This document shows positions 12,948-26,967 of a stretch of DNA of 64,000 nucleotides, piece after piece. The stretch covers positions 868,001 through 932,000 of the forward strand of contig NC_081336.1 of assembly GCF_022539665.2 (NCBI RefSeq). Reading direction: 5' to 3'. The stretch comes from Daphnia carinata. Taxonomy: Eukaryota > Arthropoda > Branchiopoda > Diplostraca > Daphniidae. The position numbers and the translations under genes were made by a program. Each line of letters starts with the position of its first letter. Position 1 is the stretch's first letter. The notes beneath the pieces were generated by a model. It did no database searches and was not told the origin of the DNA. It saw only the letters and a program-made list of their open reading frames with translations.

Positions 12948-13639
12948 CTGTCAAATCAAGAATGGAAACATTACTAACAGCGGCCCACAAGTAGCCGTAT
13001 AGTCTAATATGAATTAAAGATAACTTTAGCTGTATCAAAAAGTTAAAGAGTCTGAACAAATGTGATTATACTTTAAACGATTTGTGAAAACTCAGCTAGT
13101 TGGTTGTTCTCCAGAAACGCTGGTGACTCCAATGAACGTAAACGTTCCGTGTTTTATACCAAGTGCCAGACGGTAAGCTAACCAAAGATAAACAGCAACG
13201 GGTTGTATCCTCTACGATGTTTGCCAGTCATCACCATGTGAAGTAGGAACGATGCAAAGATTGGCTGTTCGTGAAACGTAAATTGAAACAAAAGCTCCAT
13301 GCCGTCGCATCACTGTTTAGCTCCTGCAATATGCAACAGGAGAGCTATTATTTGCTTAAAGTGAGTCTTGTATAACGTTAACTAACGTGCAAACATGTTC
13401 CATGAAATATATATATGGTCGATGACTCCATAAGCGTGTCCGGGATCCTCCTAACTTTTGCCACGTAGTTTCATGTCACTTGTCTTTTGGTATAACTTGA
13501 ATGGATATATCCTTTGGAAGTGTAAAATATTGGTTCAAGTTAAACCTTGAGTTAATTTGAAAATTAATCAACATACAACTAAAAAATTTAGCTGGCCTTG
13601 GAAATTATTATGATGGACGAACTGCTGGCTTTTCTCAGT
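12948..13639. other. Upstream region and spacer, no gene recognised
   Basis: Contains the candidate promoter above and, near 13320-13355, a near-palindrome (TAGCTCCTG opposite CAGGAGAGCTA) around a 10-nt loop. No coding exon is seen. Confidence 0.45.
13152..13158 (-). promoter_or_regulatory. Candidate TATA box
   Basis: TATAAAA about 205 bp upstream of the ATG at 12947. This is further away than is usual here, so a longer 5' UTR or a UTR intron is likely if it is used. Confidence 0.45.
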
Positions 13640-13756
13640 TCAAAATCCTGATGGTAAACAGGACACACAAGCAATCTGGTTATAGCTACCAGAGATAGTG
13701 TCTGCTGCAGGAGGCTCCACACATTGCACAGTGAATGTTGGATAAATCAGGTTTAC
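13640..13756 (-). CDS. Isolated terminal exon of an orphan secreted-family gene (partial)
   Basis: A minus-strand segment begins after a splice-acceptor-like AG and reads VNLIYPTFTVQCVEPP, ending in CVSCLPSGF-stop. The orphan gene at 11.9-12.9 kb ends with VNLLVPAPTTACMTP and CAACLPAGFVVC, so the two look homologous. The rest of this gene could not be assembled confidently. It is either a further family member with unresolved exons at 14.1-14.5 kb or a relic. Confidence 0.4.
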   Translation of the reverse strand, partial: VNLIYPTFTVQCVEPPAADTISGSYNQIACVSCLPSGF

Positions 13757-14099
13757 CTATTTTCATGATTAGTTTTCAAACAAATTCATAGAACTTGACA
13801 ATCAATGATCCTGGTTGTCCCAAGCCTTGAAATGGGGTTGACAAACTGGTTGACAGTTAACATCTTCCTCAGCAAAAAAAAAATAGGAAAATGAACATCA
13901 GAGAATGACCCTGAAAATAACAAAGAATTCTCACCAATGTGACATTTTTAACATAACATGATGGAAAATGAAGGTGGGGTCAAAGCTAATTCAATTATGA
14001 TGGTCAACACATAGCCTTTTGACATTGTAACACTAGAAAGAGTCAATACACCGAAGTTCATACTCTACCCTGTGGTTACATCCATCTGTCTCTATACAA

Positions 14100-14545
14100 A
14101 CACCATACTTGTGTTAATTCGTGACAAGAAGAATTTCAATTTCAAGGTCTCCTGAATGGTCACCGATTAACACGAAAGTATGAATTTCAGGCCGAAGATT
14201 TATTACATTAGGTAAATACAGGTAATATATCGTTCTTTGCCCCCGTACTGTTTGTTTAACCATCGTTCGTCCGTTTGACACCTGGATTTCCTCTTGGCTA
14301 CAGCCTAAGGACTTATCGACTATTTAAACGTGAATGGTAAAAATGCACCGAGTTTAAGACGAACCGTATGATTGTACGAATGACCAGTCTTAGTCCACCA
14401 GTCGCTGTAGGTTGTATTGTTATTGACGCTACTTCAATTGTGGAGAGTTCTGGCGTAAAACGTAACTTTTTTGTGCCAGGCCCAGAATAAACGTAGAACA
14501 CACGTCTTGCTGGTAGTCTCCTTTGTTGTCATCAAACTGCGTGTA
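14100..14545 (-). other. Possible exons of an unresolved secreted gene
   Basis: After an acceptor-like AG near 14308, a minus-strand frame reads CSQEEIQVSNGRTMVKQ and continues to HTFVLIGDHSGDLEIEI before a stop. Immediately upstream a second frame includes FYVYSGPGTKKLRF and STIEVASITIQPTAT, which could be joined by a phase-1 intron. Composition looks protein-like, but there is no clear start, and a competing frame is also open. Treat as a candidate only. Confidence 0.25.
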
Positions 14546-15247
14546 ATATTAGAATCTAGTTAGAAATTGAATAAAGTTAAAAATTTTATGGATGGTATAC
14601 ATTTTTTATGTAACATTGTGTTACCAAAATAAAGTAAACTAACTACATCGTGGAGTGATGGGCTTTGACATTAAAGCAAACAACAAAGTTGAACAATCAA
14701 CAAGCACATTTTTTATGACTAGAAATCATTGTTACCTGTAAATTGCAAACAACTAATAACGGTTCCATGCAAGTTCCACGAGGTCCATAAACGCCCCATC
14801 GATTACGACGACAAAATGCTGACTGAGTAATTGCCTCTCCTTTCACCACCAGCAAATTTTATTCCGAACTCATCCCACATTTCAAATAAATTATCTTTAC
14901 CCTCCCAAAGATAAAAATATCGTGGCTGAGATTTTGCACTCTAACCTTTTCCACCATTTTTTTCATACATTACCTGAAATTTCCTCTTTGTTACCCATCC
15001 TTCTTCAATACCTTCTCAGCCGGAAGTGCCGCCAGTTTTAATAATAGCGATCTGGCATTGCTTTATATTAACGCGGTATTTATGGTTGCTGTAAACATTT
15101 CGGTTTGCAAAAATAAAAACCAGTTTCTTTTGTTTGTTTTTGAAATAAGATGGAAAACGAAATGAAATGATACGAAAATCCAATAAATTTCTTAATATAC
15201 TTCGAGAATAACGGGTATTGGTCATTACAGGTAGGTTATAAGCCACT
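14546..15247. other. Spacer downstream of amylase, nothing firm
   Basis: Holds the amylase 3' flank. A 39-codon minus-strand frame near 14820-14940 (YFYLWEGKDNLFEMWDEF and onward) reads like coding sequence but has no clear partner exons. Confidence 0.4.
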
Positions 15248-18366
<3,119 letters not shown>

Positions 18367-18387
18367 CTATCGCAATCAGTAGCCAGG

Positions 18388-18394
18388 TTTTATA
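18388..18394 (-). promoter_or_regulatory. TATA box of amylase
   Basis: TATAAAA about 94 bp upstream of the amylase ATG, the same spacing as in neighbouring secreted-protein genes. Confidence 0.65.
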
Positions 18395-18772
18395 CACGTA
18401 CTTGAAATCATTAAGGTAAATAGATGTTTGGGGATACAAACTGATAAGAAACATGTAAAACAACAAGGCACGGATTGGACATTGGTAAAACAAACAACAA
18501 CCCGATCTCGAACAATGGCGAACTTTGAACGATGCGCAACTTGAACATCGTTCAGCTGCCAACTAAGTTGGTTATCATTCTAGCCAATTTCAAACTCAAT
18601 CACGTCCTTGTCCTACACCCTCTCCAAAAACACGTATGCAAATGCTGCAACGGTTTATTTTCTAGTACTCTATGGCCATTACCTATACGAGTTCTTGATA
18701 AATGCAAGGTTAACATATAAAATTTGAATAAATAATGAAACAATTATCCTTTGTAATGTTGAAATCATCACA
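18395..18772. other. Spacer, amylase promoter region
   Basis: Upstream regulatory region of amylase and 3' flank of the gene at 18.8 kb. No exon is seen. Confidence 0.5.
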
Positions 18773-19681
18773 TCAAGTAGAGATGGATCGAGGAGCTTTT
18801 GAGCAGGTGGCAAAAGTGAAAGGATTCGGAGTACATCCCATAATGAAGAAGCTACCTGTTGCGCTACCTGCCGTAACACGCGTTGTTCCTGAATGTTGAT
18901 TTGGAACGTGGGTCAACAGTTTGTCGGGCAAAACAAATATTAAAAAGGATATATACTTACGTGTAACGTAACGTGTGACTCTGACGGTCACTAGTCTGAA
19001 ATTGTTAACAATCCGGTTAAGAACAGAGTTGATTTGCGAGAAATAGATCCGTGGCTCCGGTTCAATTCCCTCTGCGCCTACTTTGTTCCGCCCAGGATTT
19101 CTGGCACTGGGATTCTGTGACGATTGGACGACGTGGTTGGTTGGCAAAGGGGAATGAAATTGATTGCCGGGGAAATATTTGAAATCGGCTGCGTCGTGTA
19201 AATTATCCGTTGGGTCGATCGCCAAGGGCGTCACCTCCACGCTAAAAATCATGTTAAAAACAATAAGGATCACGTGGAACTCAGAGAAATATCAGAACTG
19301 ATACCCTAGCGTTCTGGTTGGTAGGAATTGTTGGTGTAGCATTCGATTAAATGCGTCATCCATAGAATCTTCCACTTCGTCATCAAACGTTAGAATAACG
19401 GGCACGTCTATGAGGAGACCACCACGACCTCGACGACATTGTCCGGTCACGTTGACCAGTTTAGCACAAGCGAACTATTATTGAAACAAACAAAACATAA
19501 ATTAACATAAGTTAATAATGTGTTATAGGAATAACTAATCAAATTAGAAATAACTTACATTTCTCGAGACAATTTCGCTCGAAAAAACAGTAACGATTTG
19601 CGTTCTGATCACTGTTCGCTGAGCTTCGACCACGAACACTGAAACACCGACGAACAGCAAGCCTATTACAATTTTATTCAT
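18773..19681 (-). CDS. Orphan secreted protein
   Basis: Not recognised as a named family. It has four exons (19681-19559, 19474-19305, 19241-18961, 18888-18773), giving 229 residues. The start MNKIVIGLLFVGVSVFVVEA is a signal peptide. A conserved-looking block has cysteines in FACAKLVNVTGQCRRGRGG. A hydrophilic middle follows, with Pro and Asn and a possible basic site, then a basic Val/Thr/Arg-rich stretch (LVTVRVTRYVTR). The tail is FIMGCTPNPFTFATC, recalling the CxP..F..C motif of the gene at 11.9 kb. The third intron (72 nt) has no in-frame stop, so intron retention would add 24 residues. Function unknown; extracellular location inferred. Confidence 0.7.
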
Positions 19682-21058
19682 CGCGATTTTTGATGCGTTC
19701 TGCACGGAAATGAATCAGTCGATGAAACGCAAACCAAATGCTTTGACTGAAATCGTAGACAAGGAATTTCAACGAACCGTTCTCTGAAGTGGCAGTGAAG
19801 CTTCTGCTGTTCTTTCAATCAACGCTGAACGTCTATTTCACGACTGTCGTCATCTTATTGTTTGGCCAACTACTTTGCTTGTCCATTGGCGTAACACAAG
19901 TTGAACAAGAGCGTCTTACAGTGAAAAGGGTCAAGCCATAAGTTGGCTACTGATCTCTAGTTTGTCACTTTTTTCGGCCATTTCATGACTATATCGAACG
20001 GCCAATCATTCTAGACTTGTTGCAGGCCGTTCAACAAACATTCATGTTATTTGCTGATGTAATTTTAGCTCTGCGTCAGACTTCTGGGGGTCAAGAAACA
20101 CCGAAGTCGATAATGAATTCTGCAAATATTCAAATAGACACAACGTTGTAGGGACTTGTCGGTATTTTTGGATTCTTCTGAGAGTGCTAGGTAAGGCTAC
20201 TTTTCGTTATTATTAACTTAAAGAATGATTTAAAAGTGGGAAGGAAATGTACACGGTGGGTTTTGAAATGCAGACGAGGTTCATCTGCCAAGTATCGGTC
20301 ATTGACTTGTACAAATTTCAATGCTTAGTATTGACAATTCATGTTGAATCGTCTATGCCACGGAGAGATCAGTTTTGATAATTTTCCTATTCAAATATTG
20401 ATTTTCCTGATTGCCACGGATTAGACTCGTAGAAAGAAACCGTTAGCTAAACCTTAAGCTAGCTAAATAGACGGGTATAGCTTATGACTTTGCTTCTGGT
20501 TAATAAATAATGTTGTGTAACTAAGTCAACAATTATTCCTAATTCTTTAAATTCACGTTTGAGCACTTGCATAGTATGGAATCATTTGCTTCAACGCCTC
20601 TTCCATGTTAATCGTCAAATTTACGTTTCTGTCACATTATTATTCGTTATTTCCCCAAAAAATTGGAACTGAAGGCCAGAATCTCTACTTGTTCTCAGTC
20701 TATGATAAATTAAGGCGAGCGAAACTAAATGCTATTATCGTGTACCTGTCCATGTTGTTATTCTGGAACAGTCCCACCGCACAACCTGGCGACCATGAAG
20801 TTACGCGCAGGCTAAAGATGCAGGCATTTGTTTTCGTCGAACTGTTGATCCACCAGCAAAACGTAGCAGTGGGCCATCGTTAAGTCTCACTTTCTAATGG
20901 ATAGAAAAACAAGATTAATTACACCTTTCATGGGTTCTCTGGAACAATACAGAGACACTTGCATTTGAAGAAGGATATAAAAACGGCATGGTCAGGTTAA
21001 TCATAGACGCAGAGGAGCTTCGTCTTTGATACCGGGCAGTTCTTTAAGTTTCATCACC
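19682..21058. other. Intergenic, promoter region of the repeat protein
   Basis: No exon recognised. An open frame at 20605-20883 has no motif. The right end holds the TATA box of the gene at 21.1 kb. Confidence 0.5.
20976..20983 (+). promoter_or_regulatory. TATA box
   Basis: TATAAAAA about 83 bp before the ATG at 21059, with a TCAGG initiator-like start near 20993 and further candidates downstream. Confidence 0.7.
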
Positions 21059-22257
21059 ATGACAAAGGTAACTTGTAATAAAATTAAATCCATCTTCTAC
21101 TGTTTACCTTATTAAATAATGAAACATGGCAGGTGAATTTCCATTTGGCTGTCCTATGCGGATTGGCAATGCTCAGCGTGACACTCGCAGAGCCGACCAT
21201 GTACGGTGGTGCTACACCTGCTCCGCCAAAATATCCAGCTCCGCCAAAATACGAAGCTCCAGCTCCACCAAAATACGAGGCTCCAACTCCACCAAAATAC
21301 GAGGCTCCAGCTCCACCAAAATACGAAACTCCGGCCCCACCAAAATACGAAACACCAGCTCCGACAACTCCGACTCCGCCAAAATACGAGACTCCAGCTC
21401 CACCAAAATATGAAACTCCTGCTGCTCCTAAATATCCAAAGATGGACGGTGGTATGAAGTACAAGCGAGCTATCGACGAGCAAACTGAAGTAGGCAAGGA
21501 AGACATCACCGACGAATCCGACATGACGGCGGAGGAATTCACACCTAAGGAAATCGAAGCAGCACGTGACGCTGTCATGAAGAGCCTCATGACCATGATT
21601 GAGGATTCAGTTACGTCCGACGATGTTGACACGTTTGGCGATGCAACTGAACAGTTTGATGATACCGCCAACGATCAAGATACGGAATCCTTCGAACACG
21701 AGCAATCAACGGCTGATCACGATGAGGAGGACTTGACCCATTTGGAAAGGAGTGCTCCTGAGGAGGACGAAAAAACATCTGAAGACAGGAGCCTTCTATT
21801 CAGCCCTGGGATAAAGAGATTGCGCCTCCTAATAAAGAAACGTATCGATGCAAAATTGAAAATCAAGGGTCAACAGTGCGTATGCCAAGTAACTCCCCCA
21901 TGCATTACACGTCCGATTATCATAAAGAAAAAGATCGTTCGTCCAGTTATCGTGAAAAAGAAAATCGTACGTCCAGTTATCGTTAGGAAGAAGATCGTGC
22001 GTCCAGTCGTCGTGAAGAAAATCGTCCGTCCAATCATTAAAAAAATCTATCGTCCAATCGTAAAAAAAATCATCCGGCCAATTGTCAAAAAGATCGTCCG
22101 ACCAATCATTAAAAAAATCGTGCGTCCAGTCGTCGTGAAAAAGATTGTTCGTCCAGTCATCGTGAAAAGGATTGTGCGTCCAATTTATAAGAAGATTTTC
22201 GTATGCAAACCTGCACCGTACATGAAGAGGTGCTACTGGAAAAAAGTTTGCTATTAA
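21059..22257 (+). CDS. Charge-segregated secreted repeat protein (APPKYE / IVRP repeats)
   Basis: Not a family I can name. Two exons, 21059-21067 (MTK) and 21133-22257, encode 377 residues. The tiny first exon plus exon 2 give the signal peptide MTKVNFHLAVLCGLAMLSVT. Next come nine tyrosine-bearing Pro-rich units of the type APPKYE, then a dibasic site (MKYKRA). An acidic block of about 130 residues follows, rich in Asp, Glu and Thr, then a basic C-terminal third. That third opens with CVCQVTPPC, has eleven IxRP units spaced by Lys pairs (IVRPVIVKK, IVRPIIKK) and ends CKPAPYMKRCYWKKVC. Tyr/Lys/Pro repeats resemble structural or adhesive proteins, and an acidic segment before a cationic one resembles antimicrobial precursors; both roles are inference. 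The gene ends before AATAAA-type signals near 22420. Confidence 0.85.
21215..21437 (+). repeat. APPKYE coding repeats
   Basis: Nine tandem units of six to eight codons built on (A/T)-P-P-K-Y-(E/P). DNA units are near-identical (CCACCAAAATACGA), suggesting recent slippage or unequal exchange. Confidence 0.9.
21900..22200 (+). repeat. IVRP-KK coding repeats
   Basis: Eleven I-x-R-P units, each followed by two or three hydrophobic residues and a Lys pair, at 8-10 residue spacing. The alternation of beta-branched and basic residues suggests extended strands. Confidence 0.9.
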
Positions 22258-23185
22258 CTGCTCACCTGAATGTGTTTTCGCCATTGACATCGAATTTCGA
22301 TTTCCTCCAATCTAATGTTTTACCTGGTCGTCTCTCGTAGTATTGGGATGTCGGTGCTTACAGTGGGGCTATTTTTATTGCGATCGTAATTGACATTCCT
22401 CAAAATTGGGTTAGTTAGTTAAATAAAATAAGGTACCTTTATCTCAAACAAAGAAATTCATTTGCCATTTCATCCACAAATTTCAGATTGTCAAAGGTTT
22501 TTATGTCCTAGTTCAAGAGTGACGCACATAGCTCGCAGTCGTATACGAAATTGAGTTGATTACTATGAACAAAGTAAGGCCGTTGGTGAGTAAGCTTAAC
22601 GTGGCAGGTCATGATATGAAAGCTGGGTGAAACTAAACAAGGAACACGTTTCTCTATCACAGCAGGGGAATCAATTGTGACCTTAGTCTTCGTCACATGT
22701 GACGCAGCATTATTCTTTCCACTCTTTGTATGAGCATACGAAACATTAGCCTAATAACATCTAACTTACTTTTGGAATCATAGTAGTCCGATTCGGTGTA
22801 GTACGAGACTTAATTATTGCGACCACTTAGGATGGACTGTAACAGAGAATGATTCAGCAATTATGTAATTGGAAAGGCGTCTGCTACACGAAGAATAAGA
22901 GAGGCTAAACAGCAGCCTCAATGAGCTTAATGGTCATTGATTTCCAAAAAACACGATATTTTAAGTAATAATCCTGCAAAGGAAAGACAACGCCTCATAT
23001 TCGATGGCGTATTTGAGAAAAACAAGTTCAAGACCCGATATTCTAAGCTGAATTTTCATTCTCATGTTTTCTAAGCGGAGGCATCGAGATAAAGGTCCAA
23101 GTATGCATAACGTGTAATCCCATCAACCGTTTTCAATAAAAAACTTCCACCAGAAAGAAATCATAGCACTATTCACCGATCATTA
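22258..23185. other. Intergenic, no gene recognised
   Basis: 3' flanks of two convergent genes. No exon or repeat was found apart from poly(A)-type signals near 22420. Confidence 0.5.
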
Positions 23186-25094
23186 TTAAACTCTAAAATT
23201 GAGACAGAATCCACGGTTTCCATTGACAGGAATGGAATTGGGCGCAGCATCCGCTGTCGGGGAAGTCAACGTCTCGTCACGATTGGTGCGATACAGCACT
23301 CTAAATGGCGTTGCAGTGGCTGTCAAATGGAAGATTGATCATGAGATTAAAACAAATAATAGAGTAGTTCAAAATAAAACTCGATGATTTACTGCAAATA
23401 GTAGTGGAAGCGTTGTTTCTAGGAAGGGCGTTCAGCTTCTCTCCGCAGTAACGATCAAATGCCATATTCTGAACTGGTGCAGGATTGCCGATATTGAATC
23501 CGCCAGGAATCACGATAAAGTCATTATTGCAATCGAGGGATCCAATTTGACTAACATCAGCCACGGGTAAAGAAGTAGTTATCGTCGCAGCGCCAGCAAT
23601 CACCGCATATGGTGTGCTAAGGCTGAATGCCTTTTGTGTCGTGACCACCGTGCACGGTGTTAGGCATAATTGCCTCTATAAAAAATAAATAAATATTCAT
23701 TTTGATTCTGACTATTGTAGGATGATTTTCTTGACCTACTGGAAAGGTTGGAGCTGCACGGAAGCAAATACTGTAGTCTTGATTGGCTAACTGGCGAGTG
23801 GCTGTCCCGGTAACGTCTCGCCAATTAAACGTACGGACGGTTCCCGTTCGTGAGGTGAAATACTGAAGGCAATCCGATGGAGCTACGTAAGTTTAAATCG
23901 ATTAAAATTTATTGGGATATTGATTATCAAGTCAGCAATGAATACCTAGTTTTGGGGAATCACAGGGGATCATGGAAATCAAAATGTTCCATGCGCGGAC
24001 TTCGCTGTTGGACGATCCAAAGTTAAACGTAAGTTGGAGATCCGTTGGCGCGATGGCCGAATTCGGTACATGCAAATACACTTGAACCAAGCCAAAAATT
24101 GTAATTTGAGACAAAACAAAATCAGGTAATACCACAGGTGTACGTACTGTGCTGTCCGTCGTTGAATCCGCAAATATTGGGTACTGTGTTCGTGGCTCCG
24201 GCCACTTCAAAATAGTCCCCGCTGCAGACGGATTCCGAATCCGGCTGGGAAATTGTAAACACCAGGAAATCCAAACTATATAAATGTAGCCATATTCATC
24301 ACTGTTCCATTCGTGATTTGAATGCGAACGTGAGCGAAAACTCACCGGACTTGGCAGACGGGCGTGAAGAAGGGCGTTGGTGGATTGGGAGGTGGCAATT
24401 CAGCCGGCCATCTCGAGTCCAGCTTTACCGTCAATGAACAACTGGATGAAGGTTTGATCGGTCTCAATGAAGACTGCCAGTAAGTGTTGTTGAGTATGAC
24501 GGTATCAGCGTGTCGCGCCCAACCACTATGACAGCTATTCACGACGTCTTTAAATGACGAAAATATAATCAACGTTCCAACAAAACCAATCGATAATAAA
24601 GACGAACTTACTGATGCAACAGACGAAGCCGTTTGCACAAGAGCCACTGGCACGGCCGCCTGCAAGTGAACATGTTTGGCTGTCCAAGCAATTGCCCTTC
24701 TCTCCGGTACATGAAGACCTGCAGCTGTCGATGTTACCAGGATAAGGGTAGGAACTAATACTGCCACCCACTTCAACAGTATCTTCTGTTAATGTTTAAA
24801 AATGTGTAAACATTCAATTGAACTGAAAGGTTTGTGTTACAGCTCAAATAAAGATAAATAGTAAATGGAAGCCTTTATCGTACGAGGAGCTCGAGAAATT
24901 GGTTGGTACTGGGACCGGTAAGGATCGTATGGATTCCACGATTGCCAAGGATAAGAAATCATTCGATCAGAACTAATTGAATTTTCTGCATTTCGTCCGT
25001 TGACGCCGAGTCCTCCACTAGTGCCACCACAAGCTGAAGAATACCTGATTGTTAACATGAGAAGGACTAAAAGAAGAGAACGCAGCTGTGACAT
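23186..25094 (-). CDS. Secreted clip-like/CUB-CUB protein
   Basis: Eight exons with the family's conserved phases. MSQLRSLLLVLLMLTIRYSSA is the signal peptide, and this Met was preferred over an upstream one because the TATA box is about 94 bp before it. The leader has SYPWQSWNPYDPY. Exon 2 carries the knot DSCRSSCTGEKGNC to NGFVCC. CUB1 has ILNNTYWQSS, LDFLVFTISQPDSESVC, NICGFNDGQH and AWNILISMIPC, with a Pro-rich loop (PPPNPPTPFFTP). CUB2 has SDCLQYFTSRTGTVR, TFNWRDVTGTATRQLANQ, RQLCLTPC and DRYCGEKL, and the end is GNRGFCLNFRV. No alanine insert. The last exon is almost identical to that of the gene at 27.8 kb, pointing to recent duplication or conversion. Function unknown; extracellular binding is inferred from CUB. 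Confidence 0.88.
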
Positions 25095-25187
25095 CCTGGT
25101 TCCTAGAGAATAGCCAGATAGTTCAAAATATAAACAGCGGGTTCCAAGACTTGCTGAAGACATGGAGGATCGTCTGGTTCGCTTCAT

Positions 25188-25195
25188 CTTATATA
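25188..25195 (-). promoter_or_regulatory. TATA box
   Basis: TATATAAG on the minus strand, 94 bp before the ATG at 25094. Confidence 0.7.
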
Positions 25196-26309
25196 CTCCA
25201 CGTCTCCTGGTGGGTTTCTCCTCTTGAAGAATTGAAGTTTGATCTTTTTAGAGGTCACGTGGCTCTATAGTCATCAGCACAAATTATTCATTTTTTCCAA
25301 ACGTGGCACGAAACGTGTAACTTGTCTTCGGGAGAGCCTCAAGGAAAAAAGAGTGTGTTGACCGTTTAACCTTGGCTTAAAGTTAAACGATTTTAAAATT
25401 TCATTTAGCAATACGTCACGTACGTTGAAGTGTAGCCTAGACATTCGCGTAACCTTGATATGCACATTTACAAGTTTCCTTGTGAAAAATTCAAGGAGGA
25501 GCGGGAGAAATGCTTGACCGTGCCTTTTCTTTTTTAAGTTATACGATGGATTTTTTAGTATCTGCAATTGTTCGCCGAAAATCGGCAATCTGAACGGGCA
25601 AAGGAGAGAGTACGTGTATAATTTAAATTCTTTTCGATGTCTTTGGATACAAACACATGTTGCTTACGGTGTTGGAATATTTATGAGCTTTCTTTTTTCA
25701 TTGAGGAAACCCTTTTAACCATAACAACATCGAATCATTTAGGTTTATGTGAATAGCCTTTGCTTATATGCTAATAAGGGGATTTACCAAATAGACTGGA
25801 ACGGTAATATGGTACTGGCTGGTACCGACCAGATGGCTGATGAAGGACGTCCTAGGAAGCTAGAAGAAACGTTGCTTCGTTCGTATTACGAAGACCTCCA
25901 CGTGTTATTATACAAATTGAGCGTGAAGAAAAATGGGCCTGACGCATGCGATCTACACGCGTTTATATGTTAGCGAAGGGCACTACCAATCACATCACCA
26001 TTTCGGGGTAGACGGGAACGCCAGACAACTAAAAAAGGACGAAAGCTGTTCATCTTTTAGTGCAAAGAGATATCACACCGTGAAGAAATGATTTGTTAAC
26101 GTCTTATTGCTATTAAAATTCGTTTACGATTTAGATTTCGTGCGCTTAGAGTTCAAGCGCATAAAGGATATCCGAACAGAAAAATCTTTTGCGTATGTTT
26201 TAATGCGTGTATTTATTCTGAAACTTGATTTAAAATCCCACAGCCAATACAAAGAGGGACACTTTCTACAAACCCAATGTTTCATTAATTTGCCCCCAAC
26301 AAGAAATAT
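25196..26309. other. Intergenic, no gene recognised
   Basis: Spacer holding the upstream region of the previous gene. Short open frames lack motifs. Confidence 0.5.
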
Positions 26310-26850
26310 TTAGAGAGGACCAGGCGAAGAAGCAAATACTGAAAATGCAGGAATAGTTGTGGGAGTTGTACTTTCAGTTGTGATGCTTGTAGTACTAGTA
26401 CTTTCAGTTGTGCTGCTTGTAGTCGTAATTGATGAATTAGTGATGATACTCGTTACAGTCACAGTTGTTGTCCATGTTGACGTGCAAACAGGGTAGGTTG
26501 TAGTTGTATACGAATGTGCTGAATGACAACGATTGGTAACGAAACGCGGATCAGCGTGTGGAACGGAGTCCCCCTCATCATCGTCTCGTTCTGCAAAAAA
26601 TCAGGTAGTTGAATTAGAATGTTATTGGCTAAACTATTTTTTAGATTATACGTTGAATACGAGGGTGTAGCTGGTAGGATTGAAAATTCCATTGTTGCCA
26701 AGGATACGGAGCAAATGCGTAAGCTCTAGGAAATGAATCGGCCACTTGCGGACTCTCCGCCTCTATGTCCTCTTCGTCGAAATCATTCGACGCGTGAGAG
26801 CTAGATTGCAATATCAAAACGACAAATACAATGAACAAATGTTTCAGCAT
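26310..26850 (-). CDS. Chimeric secreted protein: CUB-family first exon plus Thr/Ser-rich tail
   Basis: Two exons, 26850-26652 and 26590-26310, encode 159 residues. Exon 1 is a typical first exon of the neighbouring CUB family: signal peptide MLKHLFIVFVVLILQSSSHA, acidic spacer, then FAPYPWQQWNFQSYQ, ending in the same phase-1 donor. Exon 2 does not encode the six-cysteine knot or CUB. It is an acidic start (RDDDEGDSVPHADPRF), two cysteines and a Thr/Ser-rich stretch (TTTSSTTESTSTTSITTEST) suited to dense O-glycosylation, then a stop. It is either a truncated paralogue reading a new exon or a deliberate mucin-like derivative. It has its own TATA box, so it may be expressed. Function unknown. 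Confidence 0.65.
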
Positions 26851-26959
26851 TTTTGTTTTCTTTGCTTATTATATCCAATCCGATTTTCTTTCTCTCGATC
26901 AAAGAAGCGCTTTTGTTAGTGGCTTCTAAAGACCTGGAAGGTCCTTCGCATCGCCTGCT

Positions 26960-26967
26960 CTTTTATA
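26960..26967 (-). promoter_or_regulatory. TATA box
   Basis: TATAAAAG about 110 bp before the ATG at 26850. Confidence 0.65.

Noticed and set aside
19040-19075. GGTTCAATTCC resembling a tRNA B box
   Set aside because: It lies inside the coding exon of the 18.8-kb gene, with no matching A box or cloverleaf.
21084-22290. Long open frames antisense to the repeat protein (21084-21671 and 21829-22290 on minus)
   Set aside because: They are by-products of codon repeats in the real gene: composition mirrors the sense repeats and there is no promoter or splice support.
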